A DNA stretch of 7,424 nucleotides. Origin: Chloroflexota bacterium (lineage in GTDB: Bacteria > Chloroflexota > Dormibacteria > CF-121). The stretch spans positions 9,561-16,984 of the forward strand of contig VBIS01000068.1 in the NCBI GenBank assembly GCA_005880605.1, read 5' to 3'. Positions 5,142 to 7,424 of the stretch are shown here, one piece after another (positions within the stretch are counted from its first letter, which is position 1; every line of letters starts with the position of its first letter). The notes beneath the pieces are model-generated. The model searched no databases, was not told the DNA's origin, and was given only the letters and a program-made list of their open reading frames with translations. Made by a program: the position numbers and the translations under genes.

Positions 5142-6169
5142 AGCTGCCTCCCTGGTTCTTCGAACCGAAGGGCCGCTTCGACGAGCACCTCTTCGAGAGC
5201 GAGCTGCTCAAGGGCAACCCGCTGCATGATCCCTCCCAGCGGCCGCTGTGGGTATACCTGCCGCCCGGTTACGATGCCGAGCCACAACGGCGGTATCCCA
5301 GCATCTACGTCATCCAGGGGTTGACCGGCCAGATCGACATGTGGCGGAATCGCAACCCCTTCCGGCGCAACTTTCCCGAGCTCACCGACGCCCAATTCGG
5401 CGCAGGCGGAGCGCCGCCGTGCATCCTTATATATGTCGATTGCTGGACCTCGATCGGCGGAAGTCAGTACCTCGACTCGCCCGGCACCGGCCAGTACCAC
5501 AGCTATCTCTGCAATGAGATCGTCCCCTGGGTTGACAGCCACTACCGCACGTTGTCCGAGGCGCGCCACCGCGGCATCATGGGGAAGTCCAGCGGCGGCT
5601 ACGGGGCGATGGTGACACCGATGCTGCGACCCGACCTCTTCGGCGGCCTGGCGACGCATGCCGGCGACGCGCTGTTCGAGTTGTCCTATGCGAACGCCTT
5701 CGGCAAGTCCGTCCGAACCCTACGTGACAAGTACAAGAGTTCGTTCGAGGAGTTCTGGAAGGACTTCCGCAGCCGGCCGGCGTTCAGCAAGGAAGGGGAT
5801 GGGGAGCTGCTCAACGACTGGTGCATGGCGGCCTGCTACTCGGCCGATGAAGACGGCACCGTGCGCTTGCCGTACGACACCGCGACAGGCCAGATGATTC
5901 CTGAGGTTTGGGAACGATGGCTGCGTTGGGACCCGGTTCGCATGGTGCCGCACCACGCCGAAGCCTTGGGCAAGATGCGCGCCATCTACATCGACGCGGG
6001 CAAGCGCGACCAGTATTTCCTCGACCTCGGCGCCGAAGGCTTTCGCCGGGCGCTGGCGGCCATCGGGGTCCGAGACGTCTTCTTCGAACTCTTCGACGCC
6101 ACCCATGACGCGATCGAGTACCGCTACCCGATCGCCGTCAAATACCTGGCCGAACGGCTGACGCCCTAG
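5135..6169 (+). CDS. Esterase D / enterochelin-esterase-like alpha/beta hydrolase
   Basis: With the GTG start at 5135 the product has 344 residues. It is a serine hydrolase of the putative esterase family (PF00756 type), probably cytoplasmic because no signal peptide is visible. The fold begins at PLWVYLPPGYD (37-47) and RRYPSIYVIQG (52-62). The nucleophile elbow is GKSSGGYGA with Ser152, in register with GxSxG. The likely acid is Asp292 in DAGKRDQYF and the base His324 in DATHDAIEYRYP. The segment at about 190-265 is charged and aromatic-rich and probably forms the cap. Family members cleave varied esters, and the substrate cannot be read from sequence. No siderophore genes are nearby. An in-frame GTG at 5108 would add nine residues and overlap tag. 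Neither start has a Shine-Dalgarno sequence, but the -10 box 6 nt before 5135 suits a leaderless mRNA. Confidence 0.88.
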   Translation: MPQLPPWFFEPKGRFDEHLFESELLKGNPLHDPSQRPLWVYLPPGYDAEPQRRYPSIYVIQGLTGQIDMWRNRNPFRRNFPELTDAQFGAGGAPPCILIYVDCWTSIGGSQYLDSPGTGQYHSYLCNEIVPWVDSHYRTLSEARHRGIMGKSSGGYGAMVTPMLRPDLFGGLATHAGDALFELSYANAFGKSVRTLRDKYKSSFEEFWKDFRSRPAFSKEGDGELLNDWCMAACYSADEDGTVRLPYDTATGQMIPEVWERWLRWDPVRMVPHHAEALGKMRAIYIDAGKRDQYFLDLGAEGFRRALAAIGVRDVFFELFDATHDAIEYRYPIAVKYLAERLTP

Positions 6170-6259
6170 CCGAAGATCCGGGTCGCGGACTGGCCGTTCG
6201 GGTGAAGTTGGCGGAGCTCCTCCAGCCGTAGTGTGAGAGCCATCCAGGAATCGACGTAC

Positions 6260-6266
6260 AAAGGAG
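6260..6266 (+). promoter_or_regulatory. Distant Shine-Dalgarno sequence upstream of the HtrA-like gene
   Basis: AAAGGAG is a strong match but lies 14 nt before the ATG at 6281, longer than usual. An in-frame ATT at 6275 would be 8 nt away. The rest of the 111-nt gap after the esterase (6170-6280) shows no terminator and no convincing promoter; GGAGCTCC at about 6213-6220 is a short palindrome. Confidence 0.5.
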
Positions 6267-6280
6267 CAAAACTAATTACC

Positions 6281-7168
6281 ATGGCGACTCTCAAAGACCT
6301 ATCGAATGACATCGCCGCGCTTGTCGAGAAGGCGAGCAAGAGCGTAGTCCGGGTCGACGCCCGTCGCGGGCGCGCCGGCACTGGCATCGTGTGGGACGCC
6401 GGCCTCGTGCTGACGGCCAACCACGTCGTCGAACAGGAGGACGACATCCAGGTCGTCGCCGATGACAAGAGTGCCAAGGCCACGCTGGTCGGGCGCGACC
6501 CGGCCACCGACCTGGCGCTTCTCAAAGTCGAAGGCCTGTCCGCACCGGCGATGCCCCGTGGCAAGGTGGACGAGCTGCGTCCGGGACAGATCGTCCTGGC
6601 GATCGGGCGTCCAGGGAGCCTGAAGGCGACCTTCGGGACGATCAGCGCGGTTTCGTCCTCCTGGCGCGGCTGGCGCGGCAGCGAGATCGAGCATCTAATC
6701 CAAACCAACGCGCCGTTGTATCCGGGGTTCAGCGGTGGTCCGCTGGTCGATGTCGATGGGCGAGCGATTGGCATGAATAGCTGGGTCTTCGGGCGTGGCG
6801 ACGGGCGCGCGATTGCGATGGACGTCGCGGAGCGGGTGATCGCCAGCCTCAAGGCCGACGGAAGGATTCGGCGCCCCTACCTGGGCATTGGGACCCAGGA
6901 AGTCGCGCTGCCCGAACCGGTGAAGGCGAAGGCAAAGCAGGACAGCGGCCTGCTGATCGTCGCGGTCGAGCCGCAGAGTCCGGCCGACAAAGCCGGCTTG
7001 ATGCAGGGCGATACGCTGGTTGCCCTCAACGGCACCACGACGAGTAGCCTCGAGGACCTGTACACCGGACTGCGAAAGGCCAAAGTCGGCGCAACGCAGA
7101 CGGTCCGCGTCGTTCGGGCGGGCGAGCTCAAGGAGCTCGAGGTCACCGTCGGCGAAGCTGGGCAGTAG
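6281..7168 (+). CDS. HtrA/DegP-like trypsin-fold serine protease with one PDZ domain, no signal peptide
   Basis: The ATG at 6281 gives 295 residues. The protease domain (about 20-190) shows the full triad: His48 in LTANHVV, Asp77 in ATDLALLKV, and Ser151 in PGFSGGPLV. It is therefore expected to be active, although the DegP-type GNSGG is PGFSGG here. A single PDZ domain (about 197-290) starts with YLGIGTQ and includes QSPADKAGLMQGDTLVALNG, the carboxylate-binding and hydrophobic-groove region that senses unfolded C-termini in this family. Unlike DegP or membrane-anchored HtrA, the N-terminus (MATLKDLSNDIAALVEKA) has no signal peptide or membrane helix, so a cytoplasmic protease is the direct reading. 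GTG at 6233 would add 16 residues, also without a signal. It follows the esterase by 111 nt on the same strand and may be independently transcribed. Confidence 0.93.
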   Translation: MATLKDLSNDIAALVEKASKSVVRVDARRGRAGTGIVWDAGLVLTANHVVEQEDDIQVVADDKSAKATLVGRDPATDLALLKVEGLSAPAMPRGKVDELRPGQIVLAIGRPGSLKATFGTISAVSSSWRGWRGSEIEHLIQTNAPLYPGFSGGPLVDVDGRAIGMNSWVFGRGDGRAIAMDVAERVIASLKADGRIRRPYLGIGTQEVALPEPVKAKAKQDSGLLIVAVEPQSPADKAGLMQGDTLVALNGTTTSSLEDLYTGLRKAKVGATQTVRVVRAGELKELEVTVGEAGQ

Positions 7169-7173
7169 CAAGT

Positions 7174-7233
7174 CCCCTCCCTGACCCCCCCCGCGAGCGG
7201 GGGAGGGAAGAGGCGGCCCTCCTAGCCGGAGGG
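7174..7233 (+). repeat. Two GC-rich hairpins after the HtrA-like gene
   Basis: Hairpin A has a 6-bp stem (7188-7193 with 7198-7203, loop CGAG), extended across an internal bulge by TCCCT/AGGGA (7178-7182 with 7204-7208). Hairpin B pairs CCCTCC (7217-7222) with GGAGGG (7228-7233). They share the C-run/GGGGGAGGG character of the repeat at 4464-4559 and likewise sit right after a TAG stop. They may be a diverged relative. Lack of a T-run makes intrinsic termination doubtful. The remaining gap, to 7332, shows only the weak promoter below. Confidence 0.5.
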
Positions 7234-7285
7234 GAATGACGGCGCTGTCGCAGTCCGATCAACGACCGCACAAGGACCTTCAGGA

Positions 7286-7313
7286 TTGCGGGGGACGGAA
7301 GGTTGCCTATATA
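7286..7313 (+). promoter_or_regulatory. Weak candidate promoter for the gene at the right edge
   Basis: TTGCGG (7286-7291) and TATATA (7308-7313) are separated by 16 bp. The -10 matches four of six and the -35 three of six consensus positions. TATATA stands out as AT-rich in a GC-rich gap and lies 19 nt before the ATG at 7333. Tentative. Confidence 0.3.
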
Positions 7314-7332
7314 GCCGACGCGAACGGCGCCA

Positions 7333-7424
7333 ATGGCAAACAACCGCCGCCTCTTGATCGTGCTCGCCGGGTGGGCTGGATTCAGCCTGTTTTTCGCCGC
7401 CTGGCTTCTGTTTAGCTGGGACGG
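7333..7424 (+). CDS. N-terminus of a membrane-anchored protein, cut by window edge
   Basis: From the ATG at 7333 the frame is open to the window edge, giving 30 codons. The peptide begins MANNRRLL and continues with a hydrophobic stretch rich in Leu, Ala, Phe and Trp to residue 28, then SWD. This is a short positive N-terminus followed by one transmembrane segment or uncleaved signal anchor. An in-frame TAG at 7312-7314 limits any upstream extension, and no other usual start codon lies between. There is no Shine-Dalgarno sequence. Too little is visible to name a family. Confidence 0.6.
   Translation, partial: MANNRRLLIVLAGWAGFSLFFAAWLLFSWD

Noticed and set aside
5033..5659. Minus-strand open frame overlapping the esterase and the start of tag
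   Set aside because: It is antisense to the esterase catalytic region and shows no recognisable motif; its end overlaps tag in another frame.
6166..6852. Minus-strand open frame opposite the HtrA-like gene
   Set aside because: Ser/Arg/Pro-rich shadow of a gene with a complete catalytic triad.

Overview
The window is high-GC bacterial chromosomal DNA of mostly housekeeping character. It has tightly packed genes on both strands, no phage, transposon, CRISPR, rRNA or tRNA signal, and the genes at both ends are cut by the window edge. The class A penicillin-binding protein with an EDKTFY glycosyltransferase motif, the tandem DUF427 protein, the DoxX protein, the manganese/zinc-type lipoprotein and a PDZ protease without a signal peptide suggest a soil bacterium of the Chloroflexota / Candidatus Dormibacterota type. 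This is inferred from remembered family resemblance, not from a search.

Layout from left to right. (1) 1-586, minus: N-terminal two-thirds of a zinc/manganese ABC transporter substrate-binding lipoprotein. Its promoter is overlapped by a Fur-family-like palindrome (588-602) and flanked by a second palindrome (605-618). (2) 605-951, plus: a GC-rich region able to form several hairpins, then a 47-residue glycine-rich hydrophobic protein with a near-perfect ribosome binding site and a strong intrinsic terminator (968-1005). (3) 1004-3142, minus: a complete bifunctional class A PBP convergent with the small gene; its stop codon lies in the T-run of that terminator. A good promoter sits at 3192-3222. 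(4) 3250-4463, plus: a likely two-gene operon, DoxX family and then a tandem DUF427 protein. (5) 4464-4559: two diverged tandem copies of a GC-rich hairpin repeat filling the gap between convergent genes. (6) 4555-5118, minus: tag, 3-methyladenine DNA glycosylase I, with an unusual start region. (7) 5135-6169, plus: an esterase D/enterochelin-esterase-like alpha/beta hydrolase divergent from tag, apparently sharing a symmetric -10 region with it. (8) 6281-7168, plus: an HtrA-like trypsin-PDZ protease without a signal peptide. (9) 7169-7332: intergenic DNA with two more GC-rich hairpins. (10) 7333 onward: the start of a membrane-anchored protein.

The genes do not form one pathway. They are separate units for metal uptake, cell-wall synthesis, DNA alkylation repair, an esterase and a protease. 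I found no convincing undescribed multi-gene system. The most interesting signals are regulatory: the double-palindrome metal-uptake promoter, the small membrane protein with a structured upstream region, the symmetric divergent tag/esterase promoter with a suspected non-AUG start for tag, and the hairpin repeats that supply or overlap stop codons.
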